Position numbers and translations under genes: made by a program. Of a stretch of 64,000 bases of DNA, positions 11,044 to 22,176 are shown piece by piece. The stretch's first letter is position 1. Each line of letters opens with the position of its first letter. The notes under the pieces are model-generated. The model did no database searches. It worked only from the letters and a program-made list of their open reading frames with translations, and had not been told where the DNA came from. The stretch lies in NCBI GenBank assembly GCA_036186865.1, contig AP025066.1:13257360-13321359 (forward strand), in the 5' to 3' direction. The stretch comes from Eustoma russellianum (taxonomy: Eukaryota > Streptophyta > Magnoliopsida > Gentianales > Gentianaceae).

Positions 11044-12435
11044 TGTTAGTGTATGTGCCCTAGGCCATGATTTGGATATTTATGTTATGCATTTATTGTT
11101 AATAAAAGAGGTTTTATTATCATTATTGTTGGTTAGTATGTTACACAATTTTGATATATGTCCCTGATTCATTATTGTTATGGAGATAAAATAATTTATA
11201 ATCAGTATGAGTATTGATTTGATAATCATGAGATGATTATGTGTATGGTGATACGAATCAATCTCATAGATACTTGTTAGAGAACAGTGTATTGGATAGA
11301 CCCATCATGAGATTGCTACATGGATTAGCGTCATAAGTAAATCTCATGATAGTCATGTTTTAATCCTTTGACTTTAGATTGTCATAGTTTCTAACATAAG
11401 GACTATTATATTTTGACATGATCAAACATTATCCGTAACTGGATAATAATAAAGGTCATGATTGAATGTGATAGAAATTATGTAGAGGATATTGAACAAT
11501 CAAGATAGAATTTGTCCCTCTCTTTTGAGAGAGATATCTTTGGGCCCCTCGATTATTGAGACTGTGAAATGCATGGCCGTGCTCAAATGAATTGATAGTG
11601 TGATCAATATCATTTGTTTTATCAGTCTACTTAGAGATCGAGTAATCATATGTTTGAACTATATAAGCATGACGCTGACCATGACTTATGTTCAAACTAG
11701 ATATCGTGTGACAAAGGGATTAATGCATGTACTATTATTAGGCTAGTTGGACTTTACTCGTATTAATTGGGTAGTTGTAATGCCTTGCTAGAGGCCAATT
11801 ACAACTTGTTAGTTTAATAGAGATTTAATCAACTGTCAATTAATATGGGCCTATCGGGTTACACACAAGAATGCGTAAGGCTGAGATTAATAATATTAAT
11901 AATATTAATATTGGATATTAATTATTATTATTGTTATTATTGTTTTTTTGGTGATTATATATACATGTGTGTTATCGGATAATAACGAGAGAATTCATAT
12001 CTGATATGGATTTTGAATATCCTGATAGAATCCGTATCTGATATGGATTTTGATTGGCATCAACTAATCCGATTAGGACTCGGATTTTGATGTCTACGTA
12101 TGTGTATATATACTTGTGTATCTCGTATACACTAGACACACGAAAATACACAAAGTCATCAAAGAAACCCTAGAGCCGTTTTTGTGAAAAACCGAGTTCT
12201 TCAGCCGCGCCGTTTGAAGAGCTAGCACTCCGGACGGAAGCGTTCGTGTGGATACCGACAGAAGGTGATCATATTTTCGCACCTACTTCATCTGCGTAAT
12301 TCGGATCTACAAAGGTAGTTTTTGAGTTTCTTTCATCGAATTAAACGAACAACATGGATCCTTGGTAGGAAATCGAAGATCAAGTTTTAGTTTTCCGCTG
12401 CGCGTTTTGCAGTGATCTTGGTTGATTTCCTAATA
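11044..12435 (+). repeat. L 3' LTR (1392 bp)
   Basis: It pairs with 3955-5398. It starts TGTTAG and ends CTAATA, where CTAACA has lost its terminal CA by one substitution. It is followed by the GTTTA duplication (12436-12440). Confidence 0.97.
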
Positions 12436-13759
12436 GTTTACACGTTTGGTATGATGTTACATGAGCATTCTGCATCATGACCTAAACACTTTGCATTTCG
12501 ACATGAGTTTTGTTTTGCAAAAAGAATACGAGTTTGAAAAGAAGATTAAAGTTTTCGAAAAGCAACTATGGCTGCTGGATGATCGCAGGGTATAAAAGTC
12601 ACGCCTGTGAAAGCAGGGTATAAAAGCGTGACCTGTGAATCAACAGCAGGTAGAAAGTATTTTATGGGATAGTGGACCTATCAGCACAGAAAATAAAGTT
12701 ATTTTACGGGGTCGTGGACCTATCAGCACGGAAAATAAAGTTATTTTATGGGGCCGTGGACCTATCAGCGCGGATATAAAGATATATGTTATAGGGCCGT
12801 GGACCTATCAGCACAGGGTATAAAGTTATATGTTATGGGACCGTGGACCTATCAACATGGGGTATAAAGTTATGTGATATGGGGTCGTGGACCTTTCAGC
12901 ACGGGGTATAAAGTTATATGTTATGGGGCCGTGGACCTTTCAGCATGGGGTATAAAGTTCTGTTTGCTGTGGACTGATCACCCACAGGGTATAAAGTTCT
13001 GCTACGCAAAGAATATGATAAGAAGAATTATGAAAAGTTTTGTGAAATGACACGCATGACATGTTTACGAAAGAAGACATATGCATGGGTGTTGTGTGCG
13101 TTTTTACAAAAGTACATGCATCATGTTACATGAAGCATAAGATTTGACATGCAAGAAATGTTACTAGCATATGTTCTGTTTATATAGTATGTTTTGCTCT
13201 ATATGTGTTGGTTTCATTTTGTGTGTTAATTATGTGGCTTATATGGATTTGATGACTCGTTATAAAGATGTTATTTGCCAACCCGAGCACCTTATTTTGG
13301 GCATTGATTTATATACTTGTGACTCGTCGTGTGTGATCCCGTAAAGTGCATAGACGGGTTACTTACTATCGATGTTTTCGCTAAGAACAATTACTCTATC
13401 TGCTTTTCAGGTGAGTCAAAGTACGAGATGATTTTGTAGAAGATATCGGCGAGTGGGCTCATTGGGACGATAGTCACTAAAATGGACAGACTTACAGTCC
13501 TTAGCCTTTAGTTGAGGGATTTATTGTTAAAGCTTTGTATTGAAAGATACTTTAGACACTCTCCCTGACACGTTTTATTTCTGTTGTGTTTCATTTGGGA
13601 TACTATTGTTATTGAAGTTTTAATTCTACGACGTTTCTGCTGATTTTTCTTACGTCATGAATGACATGTGCTTGATCTGCTTTGATGCTTCGTAGTTCTC
13701 GTAGTAGGTTACGGCGGGTGCACTGGTACCGATGTCCAGTATCAGGCCGGGGCGCTACA
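12436..13759 (+). repeat. K 5' LTR, right part
   Basis: The K LTR resumes after L (the first five bases are the duplicated GTTTA) and ends GGGGCGCTACA. It matches 18175-19496. It contains the TATAAA unit array and ends immediately before the K primer site. Confidence 0.93.
12588..13005 (+). repeat. TATAAA-bearing tandem array in K 5' LTR
   Basis: About seven units of roughly 44 bp each read GGCCGTGGACCTATCAGCAC followed by GGGTATAAAGTTATATG-like sequence. The word GTGGACC begins near 12672, 12716, 12756, 12799, 12843, 12887 and 12931. Counting the flanking half-units, TATAAA occurs at least eight times. An open frame at 12635-12823 is a by-product of the repeat and is not a gene. Confidence 0.9.
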
Positions 13760-13761
13760 GG

Positions 13762-13773
13762 TGGTATCAGAGC
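13762..13773 (+). other. Primer-binding site of K (initiator tRNA-Met)
   Basis: TGGTATCAGAGC lies two bases after the LTR end (GCTACA). It shows that the LTR to the left is a 5' LTR and sets the element on the plus strand. Confidence 0.96.
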
Positions 13774-13897
13774 CTAGGCTTCAGATCTATCTCGGAAACT
13801 TAGGTTCAGGATCTTTTAGCCATTAAGATATGATTTTCCCTTAAGTTTGATCCTTAGGTATGAGTGGTGAGTATCTAGAGTCTAAGTATGATCTGGG

Positions 13898-14590
13898 TTG
13901 GGTGTGTGCGAGCGCGTATATCATTTAACTTCTTATAATAATTTTAATTTTGGACCCATCGATCTGTTGGACACAATTCTGTACGTGCCCGAGACAGCAA
14001 GCTTAGGCAAGATAAGGGCGTTCGACGGGCTAAAATGGGATCGGATGACAATGTTGGAGTATGCCGACCATGTCCATGCTTTGGGTAAGTTTGCTCCTGC
14101 GATTATGTCTGACAATCGCTTAAAGATGACAAAGTTCAAGCGAGGTTTGGACTCAAGAATTCCGTTAGCAATTGTAAGCGCATGGATGAGAACCTACGAG
14201 GACATGATAGATGCGTGCTTTTGCGTCGAGAGTGATTTTCGTAGAGTGGCGGCAAGAGAGGCCGATGCAGGATACTCTGACAAAGGTAAGAGGTTATGAG
14301 AAGAGATTTGAGTTGGTGGCAGGCCAGGACGTTTGGTCAAAATTCAGAAGAGAGGCCCGGTTGGGAAAATTTCACAGACCTCACCACAAAATCTAGTTAT
14401 GCAGCAGGTTGTAGGAGTTGCCGCATTGCAATAAGAGCCATGACGGTGAATGTGGGAAGTTGGCAGGAGTATGTTACCAATGTAGACAGGTGGGTTATCT
14501 CATTAGAGATTGACCAAAGACGAGGAAGAATGCCCTGGGAGAAGCGGCTCAGCAGCCGTGGACGAATGCCCGCACGTCCATGTCATGACT
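13898..14590 (+). pseudogene. gag: K gag remnant with degenerate double zinc knuckle
   Basis: The first half of gag is missing. The surviving part reads MTMLEYADHVHALGKFAP and MTKFKRGLDSRIP, aligning with the gag of F in this window (MTVADYADWFTALGRYVP). After 14300 the frame shifts. A double zinc knuckle of the Tekay type can still be read near 14408-14520 (CRSC, then CYQC with later GYLIRD), but one cysteine codon is now TGA. Gag packages the RNA, and this copy is dead. Confidence 0.85.
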
Positions 14591-14624
14591 GACACAGATA
14601 TTTAGGAAGCCACCAATGTGGTAA

Positions 14625-14745
14625 GATGGACAATTTTAGTGAATAAGATATTTGCCGATGTACTTTTTTATAGCGGCGTGAACCACTTTTCCGTGGCAAA
14701 GGGATTCGCTAAGCGCCTTTATGGTTGGCTAGAATAGTTGAAGTT
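14625..14745 (+). pseudogene. pol: K protease remnant
   Basis: The frame reads TILVNKIFADVLFYSG and then HFSVAKGFAKRL. In related proteases the second word is LFDSG, so the catalytic aspartate is now tyrosine. The upstream gag-to-protease join (NVV..TILVN) is continuous here, without the intron that F carries at the matching place. Confidence 0.8.
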
Positions 14746-14754
14746 AAGCGAGTG

Positions 14755-15344
14755 GTCTAGACCCACGAGTGTCACTGAAGTGTGGAGTTCTTGGGTCTAG
14801 CTAGTCATTACAAACAGTTTGCCGAGAGATTCTCAACAATAGCTGTGCCCCTCAATCGCCTTACTCAAAAGAAGTCCAAGTTTGAGTGAACGGCAGAATG
14901 CAAGAAAAGCTTCACGGAGGTTAAGAGGAGGTTAACCACAGCTCCAATATTAGCTCAACTTCTGGTACTAATTGGTTTTGTGATATGTAGTGATGCGTCG
15001 AAAAATGGTCTCGGTATGTAAACTATACTGTAAGTCATGATTTTCCATCTAAATCGAGTTTAGTTTGATACTTCACTTGTAGGTTGTGTTTTGATGCAAC
15101 ACGAACAAGTTATTGCGTATGCCTAGAGATAGCTAAACATAAGGCAGCGCACATGGTTGGAACTACAAAGGACTACGACTTGACCATTAATTACCATCTT
15201 GGAAAAGCTAATAAAGTGGTCGATGTATTAAGCAGAAAATCTGACCATGCGCGACAGTCACCACTGGAGAGAAAAATAGAAGAATTTAGCTTGGGTTTGG
15301 TTGACTCTATAGTTAATGTTTTTGCATCATTGACCGTCACCTAG
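14755..15344 (+). pseudogene. pol: K RT connection region and RNase H, split by an intron
   Basis: The RT fingers and palm, with the YVDD-type site, are deleted. The sequence jumps from protease to the connection region (TSVTEV..FLGLASYYKQF, PLNRLTQKKSKFE). RNase H begins with SDASKNGLG. The frame is then interrupted by a 69-bp intron (15014-15082) and continues CVLMQHEQ. It ends with YDLTINYHLGKANKVVDVLSRK, the usual end of RNase H. Several indels and stops are present. Confidence 0.85.
15014..15082 (+). other. Probable spliceosomal intron in K RNase H (69 bp)
   Basis: The donor is GTATGT and the acceptor CTTGTAG, with an AT-rich body. Read through, it meets a stop at once. Removed, it joins NGLG to CVLMQ, the unbroken RNase H sequence of this family. 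Element F has an intron at exactly this codon and phase (53414-53484). Confidence 0.75.
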
Positions 15345-16500
15345 AGTTTAATGGATTGGGTGAAAGAAGCTCAAAAGAAGAATAAGACTGTGGGTGATAT
15401 TGCTGAGAAACTGAGGTATAGTCAGGTTGATGGATTTCAGACCAATGAGAACGGGAGCTTATGTTTAGAGGGAAAAAAAAGAAAGAAAAAAGGGTGTACC
15501 TGATTTAGATGAGCTAAGGAAAGAAAATTTTGCAAAGGGCTCACAGCTTAAGGTTATCGATAAATCATGATAGCACCAGAATGTACAGGGATCTCTGACA
15601 ATACTATTGGTGGTGTAAGATGAAGAGGCATATCGTGTAGTTCATTGAAAGTTGTCTGGTGTGCCAGCAAGCTGGGGCTAAACACCAATGACCTGATGGA
15701 TTATCGATGCCATCGGAGATGCCAGAGTAGAAATAAAAACGTAGCACGATGAACTTTGTGGTTGGTTTACCGAGAACAAGAAGTGGATGTAACATGATTT
15801 TGGTCATTGTGGATCGATTAACCAAATTTACCCATTTTCTACCCATCTCGAACGAATCATCTCTTGATAAGTTTGTAAATCTATACATTGACAATATTGT
15901 CAGTCTGCACGGTGTTCCCATGAGCATAGTGTCTGACCGAGATCAACGGTTTACTTCCAAGCTCTTGGCAGTATTTCAGAGAGTCGTGGGGACGGAGTTA
16001 AGGATGAGTACATCCTATCATCCTCAGACAGATGCACAGTCTGAGCGAACTACGCAGACCCTAGAAGAAATGTTAAGGGTTGGTGTCCTAGATTTCAAAA
16101 AGAGTTGGGATGGAATGGTGAAGTCAAGGGAGTTCGATTATAATAACAGTCACCATAGTGCAATCGATATAGCTTCCTTTTGAAGGTTTGTATAGAGGGA
16201 AGTGTAGGTCCCCAGTTTATTAGGATGAAGTCGGCGTGAGGACCCTCACAGGACCTGAGTTACCAAGAAGACGTTAGAAAAGATGAGAATCATTCAAGAT
16301 GGACTCAAGATGGCTCAGGACCGCAACAAAAGTTGGACGGATTCCAAACGACAGCCTTTGGTGTTTAATGTAGGTGAGAAGGTTTATTTAAGAGTATCAC
16401 CTACGAAGGGTATTGTGAGGTTTGCAGTCAAAGACAAGGTAAGTCCCTGTTTTGTGGTCCCTATGAATACTGGAGAAAGTAGGCGCTTTGGCATTTAGAT
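15345..16500 (+). pseudogene. pol: K integrase (zinc finger and DDE core), broken
   Basis: An H2C2 finger is readable near 15590-15680 (KRHIV, then CLVCQQAG), followed by the core FVVGLPRTRSGCNMILVIVD, in which VIVD carries the first aspartate. Next come IVSDRDQRFTS (second aspartate) and SYHPQTDAQSERTTQ (glutamate). The longest clean frame is 15749-16183. A stop or indel at 16183 and another at 16498 interrupt the C-terminal GPY/F-like part. Part of the region near 15470-15490 is an A-rich run. Confidence 0.88.
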
Positions 16501-16790
16501 TGGCATTACCTCCGGTATTGGCGCAAGTGCATAACGTTTTCCACGTATCCCAGTAAAGGAAATATGTGACAGATCCGAGTCATGCTCTCGAAACACAACC
16601 TTTAGAACTCAATGGTAATGCCACTTATGAGGATGTACCGGTGATGATCGTGGACCATAAAGAACAAATTTTGAGGAAGCAGGTGACTCCCTATGTGAAG
16701 GTCCTATAGAGCAATCACACGGAACGAGAAGCAACATGGGAGCTTGAAGGGCAGATGCAGGAGAAGTATTCTCAATTTTTCAGCTAGAGG
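16501..16790 (+). pseudogene. K chromodomain-like C-terminus
   Basis: Broken frames read VHNVFHVSQ, then YVTDPSHALETQPLEL, YEDVPVMIVDHKEQILRKQ and REATWELEGQMQEKY. This order (VHNVFHVS, then a domain ending EATWE) is the chromodomain tail of Tekay/Del-type chromoviruses, thought to steer integration to marked chromatin. One TAG lies where tryptophan is expected (KVL-stop-SNH). Confidence 0.8.
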
Positions 16791-16820
16791 TACGTAAGTT
16801 TCAAGGACGAAACTTTTCGT

Positions 16821-16832
16821 AAGGTGGTGGAA
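16821..16832 (+). other. Polypurine tract of K
   Basis: AAGGTGGTGGAA directly precedes the TGTCAT start of the 3' LTR. Confidence 0.75.
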
Positions 16833-19496
16833 TGTCATACCCCGCAACTTTTGGGTACGACATTAAATAATTAGGAAGCAACTTAAAATACAATTTATTA
16901 ATTGTATAGATTTATGAGGCATATTTGAATAAAATATAGGTGGAAGAATAGTCAAAAAGCTGAAATTGAGGAAATTAGGCCAAAACACCAAAACTACCCC
17001 TCCCCACTTAAATGCTGGGGGAGTTACACAAATTAGTATAACTCCCCATTACACCATTAGGCCATCGGTTACAAAGGATAGGGGAAGAGGACGAAAACAG
17101 CTGAAGGGAGAAAAAGGAAGAAAGATAGAAAGAAGAAGACGAAGAAGAGGAAGAAAGAGTGGCCAAACTAGGTTCAACCTTTCCGGAAATCCTGCAGTAC
17201 ACCCGTAAGACTATCTTGAAACAAAGGCAAGTAATCTTTAGAAGGTTTAGAGTGGATATTATTTTACATGTTTGAGAATCAATTCATGTTAGTTGTGTGT
17301 TAATCATGATGAATTTAGATGGTAAGATTGATCTTGAAGTGTTTAACATGAAAGGGATAAAGAAGAAAGGTGATGGGGAGAAGTTAATGCAGAAAATTGC
17401 AGTTCAGGAACCGTCAGAACATTTCGAACACCTACTTTAGGTGCTTCAAGTCACATAAGGCGCCCAAAGTAGGCGTTCAATGTGTCCCAGTGCATCCCAG
17501 AGCACTTCGAACACCTACATTAGGCGCTTCATGTCACATAAGGCGCTTCATGTAGGCGTTCGATATGTCACAACACATTCCAGAATACTTCGAACACCTC
17601 CAAAGGAGTTCGATGTCACATAAGGCACTTCATGTAGGCGTTCGATGTATACCAGAACATTCTAGAACACTTCGAATGCCTAGAATAGGCGCTCCAAGTC
17701 ACTTTAGGCGCCTCCTGAAGGCGTTCCAAGTGTACTGGAAGTTCCTTTTGACCCATTAAGTGCTCCATGTGTGTGAGATACCTTTATTCTCTTCCATTGA
17801 TCATAAAATACAAGTGTTTTTGAAGTGTGTTTGAGTTGTAAACATTAAGCGTGAATAAGTAGGGCTAAGTATGAATTCGAAGTGAATTTGCAATACAAAA
17901 GGGCATGAAGTGGTATGAATGAGGTGTACTTGAGTTGTAAACATTAAGTGTGAATGAGTAAAGTTAGGTATGAATTCGAAGTGAGTTAGCACTATGGAAG
18001 GGCATAAAATGGTACGAATAAGGTGTGTTTGAGGAAGTATGAATGAGCAAGATTAAGTGTGAACTCGAGATGATTTTTGCAATACAAAGGGACATGAAAT
18101 GGTACGAGCAGGGTGTGATAGGGGTTCAGGACTTTGTACTTGATATGTAAAGTGTGTGTGCATGTTTACACGTTTGGTATGATGTTACATGAGCATTCTG
18201 CATCATGACCTAAACACTTTGCATTTCGACATGAGTTTTGTTTTGCAAAAAGAATACGAGTTTGAAAAGAAGATTAAAGTTTTCGAAAAGCAACTATGGC
18301 TGCTGGATGATCGCAGGGTATAAAAGTCACGCCTGCGAAAGCAGGGTATAAAAGCATGACCTGTGAATCAACAGCAGGTATAAAGTATTTTATGGGGTAG
18401 TGGACCTATCAGCACGGAAAATAAAGTTATTTTATGGGGCCGTGGACCTATCAGCACGGAAGATAAAGTTATTTTATGGGGCCGTAGACCTATCAGCGCG
18501 GATATAAAGATATATGTTATGGGGCTGTGGACCTATCAGCACGGGGTATAAAGTTATATGTTATGGGGCCGTGGACCTATCAGCACAGGGTATAAAGTTA
18601 TATGATATGGGGTCGTGGACCTTTCAGCACGGAGTATAAAGTTATATGTTATGGGGCCGTGGACCTTTCAGCACGGGGTATAAAGTTCTGTTTGCTGTGG
18701 ACTGATCACCCACAGGGTATAAAGGGTATAAAGTTCTGCTACGCGAAGAATATGATAAGAAGAATTATGAAAAGTTTTGTGAAATGACACGCATGACATG
18801 TTTACGAAAGAAGACCTATGCATGGGTGTTGTGTGCGTTTTTGAAGAAGTACATGCATCATGTTACACGAAGCATAAGATTTGACATGCAAGAAATGTTA
18901 CTAGCATATGTTCTGTTTATGTAGTATGTTTTGCTCTATATGTGTTGGTTTCATTTTGTGTGTTAATTATGTGGCTTATATGGATTTGACGACTCGTTAT
19001 AAAGATGTTATTTGCCAACCCGAGCACCTTATTTTGGGCATTGATTTATATACTGGTGACTCGTCATGTGTGATCTCGTAAAGTGCATAGACTGGTTACT
19101 TGCTATCGATGATTTCGCTAAGAACAATTACTCTATCTGCTTTTCAGGTGAGTCAAAGTATGAGATGATTTTGTAGAAGATATCGGCAAGTGGGCTCATT
19201 GGAACGATAGTCACTAAAATGGACAGACTTACAGTCCTTAGCCTTTAGTTGAGGGATTTACTATTAAAGCTTTGTATTGAAGGATACTTAAGACACTCTC
19301 CCTGACACGTTTTATTTCCACTGTGTTTCATTTGGGATACTATTGTTATTGAAGTTTTAATTCTACGATGTTTCTGCTGATTTATCTTACGTCATGAATG
19401 ACGTGTGCTTGATCTGCTTTGATGCTTCGTAGTTCTCGTAGTAGGCTACGGTGGGTACACCGGTACCGATGTTCAGTATCGGGCCGGGGCGCTACA
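16833..19496 (+). repeat. K 3' LTR (2664 bp)
   Basis: It starts TGTCATACCCCGC and ends GGGGCGCTACA. It is uninterrupted and serves as the reference for the split 5' LTR. It lacks the segment equivalent to 2655-3026. It also carries the GGCGCTTCATGT repeats (17410-17740) and the TATAAA array. Confidence 0.94.
18305..18735 (+). repeat. TATAAA-bearing tandem array in K 3' LTR
   Basis: This is the same roughly 44-bp array as at 12588-13005, with an extra GGGTATAAA duplication near 18715-18733. The two LTR copies differ in details, so the array has kept changing after insertion. Confidence 0.9.
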
Positions 19497-19854
19497 TATT
19501 TCATGTAGGAACATTATTGAGGCTAAGTTGCCGCTTTACAATTGATTAACATGGATTCAGGTTAAGAACACGCAAAACTGTGTTTTTGATCCTGGGAGGC
19601 TGAACCCAAAAAATAACAATCTAAACATTCAATTTACCTAGTAGACCACACCATAAAAATGTAAGCCCAAACGGGTGAAGTATTCACTAGATCAAACCCA
19701 AAGTGTAGCTTTCCGTGTAAATGACCAGAAAGGTCCCAAAGAGAGTCAGAAAGGACGGTCCTAACGTTCTCGCTTTCTCATCATGAACCACAAATTTTGT
19801 TTAGATCATACACGAAGATCAAATTTTAAAAGTGAAGTCATTAAAAATCATTTG
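19497..19854 (+). mobile_element. Segment of outer LTR I between K and J
   Basis: The first five bases are the TATTT duplication of K and the last five (19850-19854) are the ATTTG duplication of J. No gene or conserved domain is seen. I assign it to I only because of continuity once K and J are removed. Confidence 0.5.
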
Positions 19855-20695
19855 TGATGAAGCCGGATCTTCACCAAGGGTCAAGATGACCTCAAATGAA
19901 CGTCGTCAGTTAACTTGAAGAGTAGTTAACCGACCTGAAGAATGTAGCTGGAATAGCTTCCTGAATGTCCTGCACAAGGAAGCAAAGATCAGTGGTCCCG
20001 GAGGGATGACCCCGGGTAAAACCCTCCGACGCTCAAGTCAGTTGGGGCCATTTCTCACTGAGAATAAGGTTTTTAGTATGGAGTTAGAAAATTCTCACAG
20101 TTATTGGCTGAAGAGAAAATTCAGTGTATTATCTCCAAGTTGTATGAAGTATGAATCTCGGATCCCTTTTCTGGTCTGTATTGGCTTGCTTTTATCAGCT
20201 GTTCCCGCCTTTGGCCTCTGATAGCAGATGGGATGTTTGCTTGGGCCAGAAAGCCTAGGACGCCGTAGGTCTGCTGATGTAACTGGTAGACCGGCTGATG
20301 TGACTAATAGGTCTGCTGGAGTGACCTTGGCGTGTACAAGCTGAATAGCCAGCTGTAGTCACTATATTTGAATTGCACTTCTGCTTGATGGTTCCACGAA
20401 GTGATACTGTACTTGATTCCTTCGCTGAAGTGCCCAACCAAGCTTCGCCGAAGCGCAAGATCAGGTCTTGCTAAAGTGCAGCGTTGAATCTAGCTGAAGT
20501 GGTTTGAGGCGCGGCACTTGGGCAGAAGCTGAAGTTAAAGTTGGTGTCGAGGTGCAAGCCCTGGAATATTCTTCGATAGTATAATTAATGTCATGCAACC
20601 CCGCTGAAGTGCGGCCAAGACTGAACAGCAATGCTTGGGTGCTGAACTGCAGGAGTTATACCATTGACTGTTGCTGATTAACAGATGGTTTATCA
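19855..20695 (-). repeat. J left LTR (3' LTR in element orientation)
   Basis: It starts TGATGAAGCC and ends GTTTATCA on the plus strand, and pairs with 25976-26816. It contains repeated GCTGAAGTGC words. An open frame at 20006-20221 occurs in both LTR copies but has no domain and I do not call it a gene. Confidence 0.95.
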
Positions 20696-20713
20696 TTCGC
20701 CCCCAGATTTTTT
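20696..20713 (-). other. Polypurine tract of J
   Basis: On the minus strand the bases before the LTR read AAAAAATCTGGGGGCGAA. A run of A and G next to the LTR is the plus-strand primer, which sets the element on the minus strand. Confidence 0.85.
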
Positions 20714-20952
20714 GTGGCTGAGCTGAACTGTGAAGGCAGACAAATCTTGTTCTAATGAGTCTGTGATGTGTCTTCATCAACTGAATAGTTATCCCTGTAG
20801 CTGCGCCGTAGTTCCTGCTTTTAATGTAAGCGCTAATTCCAATACCTCATCATTATCTTTTTGGCGGTTTTAATACCCGAGGGGGAAGATACTTAAACCG
20901 TCACCTCATTTTGAATTTTAAAGGCAAGGTTGTAACCTTTTACTTTTCCCAC

Positions 20953-20960
20953 TTATAAAT
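20953..20960 (+). promoter_or_regulatory. TATA box of the antisense gene in J
   Basis: TTATAAAT lies 176-183 bp before the ATG at 21136 and is followed by a C/T-rich leader (20980-21130). It indicates that the gene has its own promoter, independent of the LTR on the other strand. Confidence 0.6.
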
Positions 20961-21872
20961 AGGGACAATTGCCCTAACCCTTTCTTTTCTTCTTCTTCTA
21001 TTTTGCACGTTTGCCTATTCTGCTGCTTTGCTCTCCGTCTTCGAAGACTTTCTTCATCCTTATTCCGGTGCTCTTTCTTTCAGCTCAACCCTTCAATCTC
21101 TCTGTAAGCATTTCTTCATCTTCCATTTTCCTTACATGGCTTCTGTTATTTCTTCTTCTTCTTGGGTTGCCCCAAAATCCATCGTGCCCTCTTCATGGGT
21201 GCAAAACTCAATATGCACCTTGGAGGCCACTGATCTCCCTGAATTATGTCAACATTATAACGTTGATAGGAGCACCTTTTCCCCCATTCTTCCCTTCCTC
21301 ATCAAACTGCTTATGACCCCCAACAGGGTATGAGGCAGTTTATGAGGAATACTTTAAGTTCGGTTTCAATCTTCCCATTCCAGCTCCTTTATTCCAAATC
21401 CTGTACTCTTACAGACTTAGGCTTCCCCAAATAACACCTAAGGGCCTTAAGGTTATCCTCAGTTACCTGCTCTATTTAAGAGCTGCTGAGAAAGCCTTTT
21501 CACTTGCAGTCTTTAGAGGGATATTTGTGTGTGAGCAGGAGGATAGTTGGTACTATTTTGGCAGGAGGCAACAAAATAGTGAAAAACCCCATGTCATAAA
21601 CCTTCCCTCTTCCACTGAAAATTGGAAGGGACGTTTATTTTTTGTTAAAGCTATAGGTTTACCCGAAGGAATCCCTTGGAAATCTGGCAGTGCAAATAAT
21701 AGGAGGCCAAGTGAGCAATCTTGCAATAAAGCCTCCGAATTGTTACACTTGCCCTTGGCCATAGATTGAAAAAAAGTTGACAGGCCAATTGTAAGGGTTG
21801 CTGACTTGGAACATTTATGGCCAGAACATAACTTTCGTCCTCTCATCCCAATTGCTTTGAGAATAGTTCGGG

Positions 21873-21955
21873 GTATATAGCAACATTTTGAACATCTTTG
21901 ACTTGTTCAGATATTGCGTCTTTGCTTTGACTGTTTTGTTCCTTGAATTCTATAG
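21873..21955 (+). other. Probable intron 1 of the J antisense gene (83 bp)
   Basis: Donor GTATAT follows RIVRG; the acceptor is TTCTATAG. Without removal the frame stops at once (TAG at 21878). The next exon opens GIMVSKTLSRLKNL. Confidence 0.6.
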
Positions 21956-22102
21956 GAATCATGGTGTCCAAAACTCTCTCTAGGTTGAAGAACTTGGACC
22001 CCAAGAAGAGAAAGAGGACAGAAGGACAACCTTCTTCTTCGGGGCAGGTCTCTACCAGCACTTCATCCGAGGTGCAGATAACTCCGGAGATCGAAATTCC
22101 AG

Positions 22103-22176
22103 GTAAGATTTTTGCCCTGCATTAGTCTTGAACATATTTGGTTTCAATTTAATCACTTAACCTTTTTTTTCTTCAG
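22103..22176 (+). other. Probable intron 2 of the J antisense gene (74 bp)
   Basis: Donor GTAAGA follows EIEIPG. The acceptor TTCTTCAG comes after a T-run. It joins to AGTFDNPVRAEAQ. This is the clearest intron of the gene, with an ideal polypyrimidine tract. Confidence 0.75.

Larger units (their letters stand above)
3955..12435 (+). mobile_element. L: Ty1/copia retrotransposon, Angela/BARE-like, defective
   Basis: This is an 8.48-kb element with LTRs at 3955-5398 and 11044-12435, a tRNA-Met primer site, a 1.6-kb leader, gag and pol in copia order (protease, integrase, RT, RNase H), a purine tract and a GTTTA duplication. The gag start, with its ILEKEKL and RNLRIVLKQEKK-like words, and the 1.4-kb LTRs fit the Angela/BARE lineage. 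I counted roughly 25-30 substitutions between the LTRs by eye (about 2%), so it is fairly young. It carries several stops and two frameshifts and cannot move on its own. Confidence 0.97.
2230..19496 (+). mobile_element. K: Ty3/gypsy, Tekay-like chromovirus, defective, with nested copia L
   Basis: The element has two long LTRs (2230-13759 interrupted by L, and 16833-19496), a tRNA-Met primer site directly after the 5' LTR, a purine tract before the 3' LTR and a TATTT duplication. Only about 3.07 kb of internal DNA is left. In order it holds part of gag with a double zinc knuckle, a protease remnant, the RT connection region, RNase H, an integrase with an H2C2 finger and DDE core, and a chromodomain-like tail. 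The catalytic core of RT is deleted. Every reading frame is broken. The LTRs differ by a deletion in the 3' copy of about 370 bp (equivalent to 2655-3026). Confidence 0.93.

Noticed and set aside
12635..12823. Open frame of 62 codons on the plus strand
   Set aside because: It is the translation of the 44-bp LTR repeat (GPISTENKVIL repeated). The equivalent frame at 18602-18787 differs, so no protein is conserved.
12588..13005. Regular repeats that could be mistaken for a CRISPR array
   Set aside because: The units are contiguous near-copies without unique spacers, they lie in an LTR, and the same array occurs in the other LTR of K.
14620..14634. GTAAG at the gag-protease join of K as an intron donor
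   Set aside because: Only a few bases separate it from the next conserved codons (TILVN), too short for an intron. K is taken as intronless here.
20006..20221. 71-codon frame with a hydrophobic end, present in both LTRs of J
   Set aside because: Its repetition only reflects LTR duplication. Changes between the copies show no coding pattern and it is antisense to the element.
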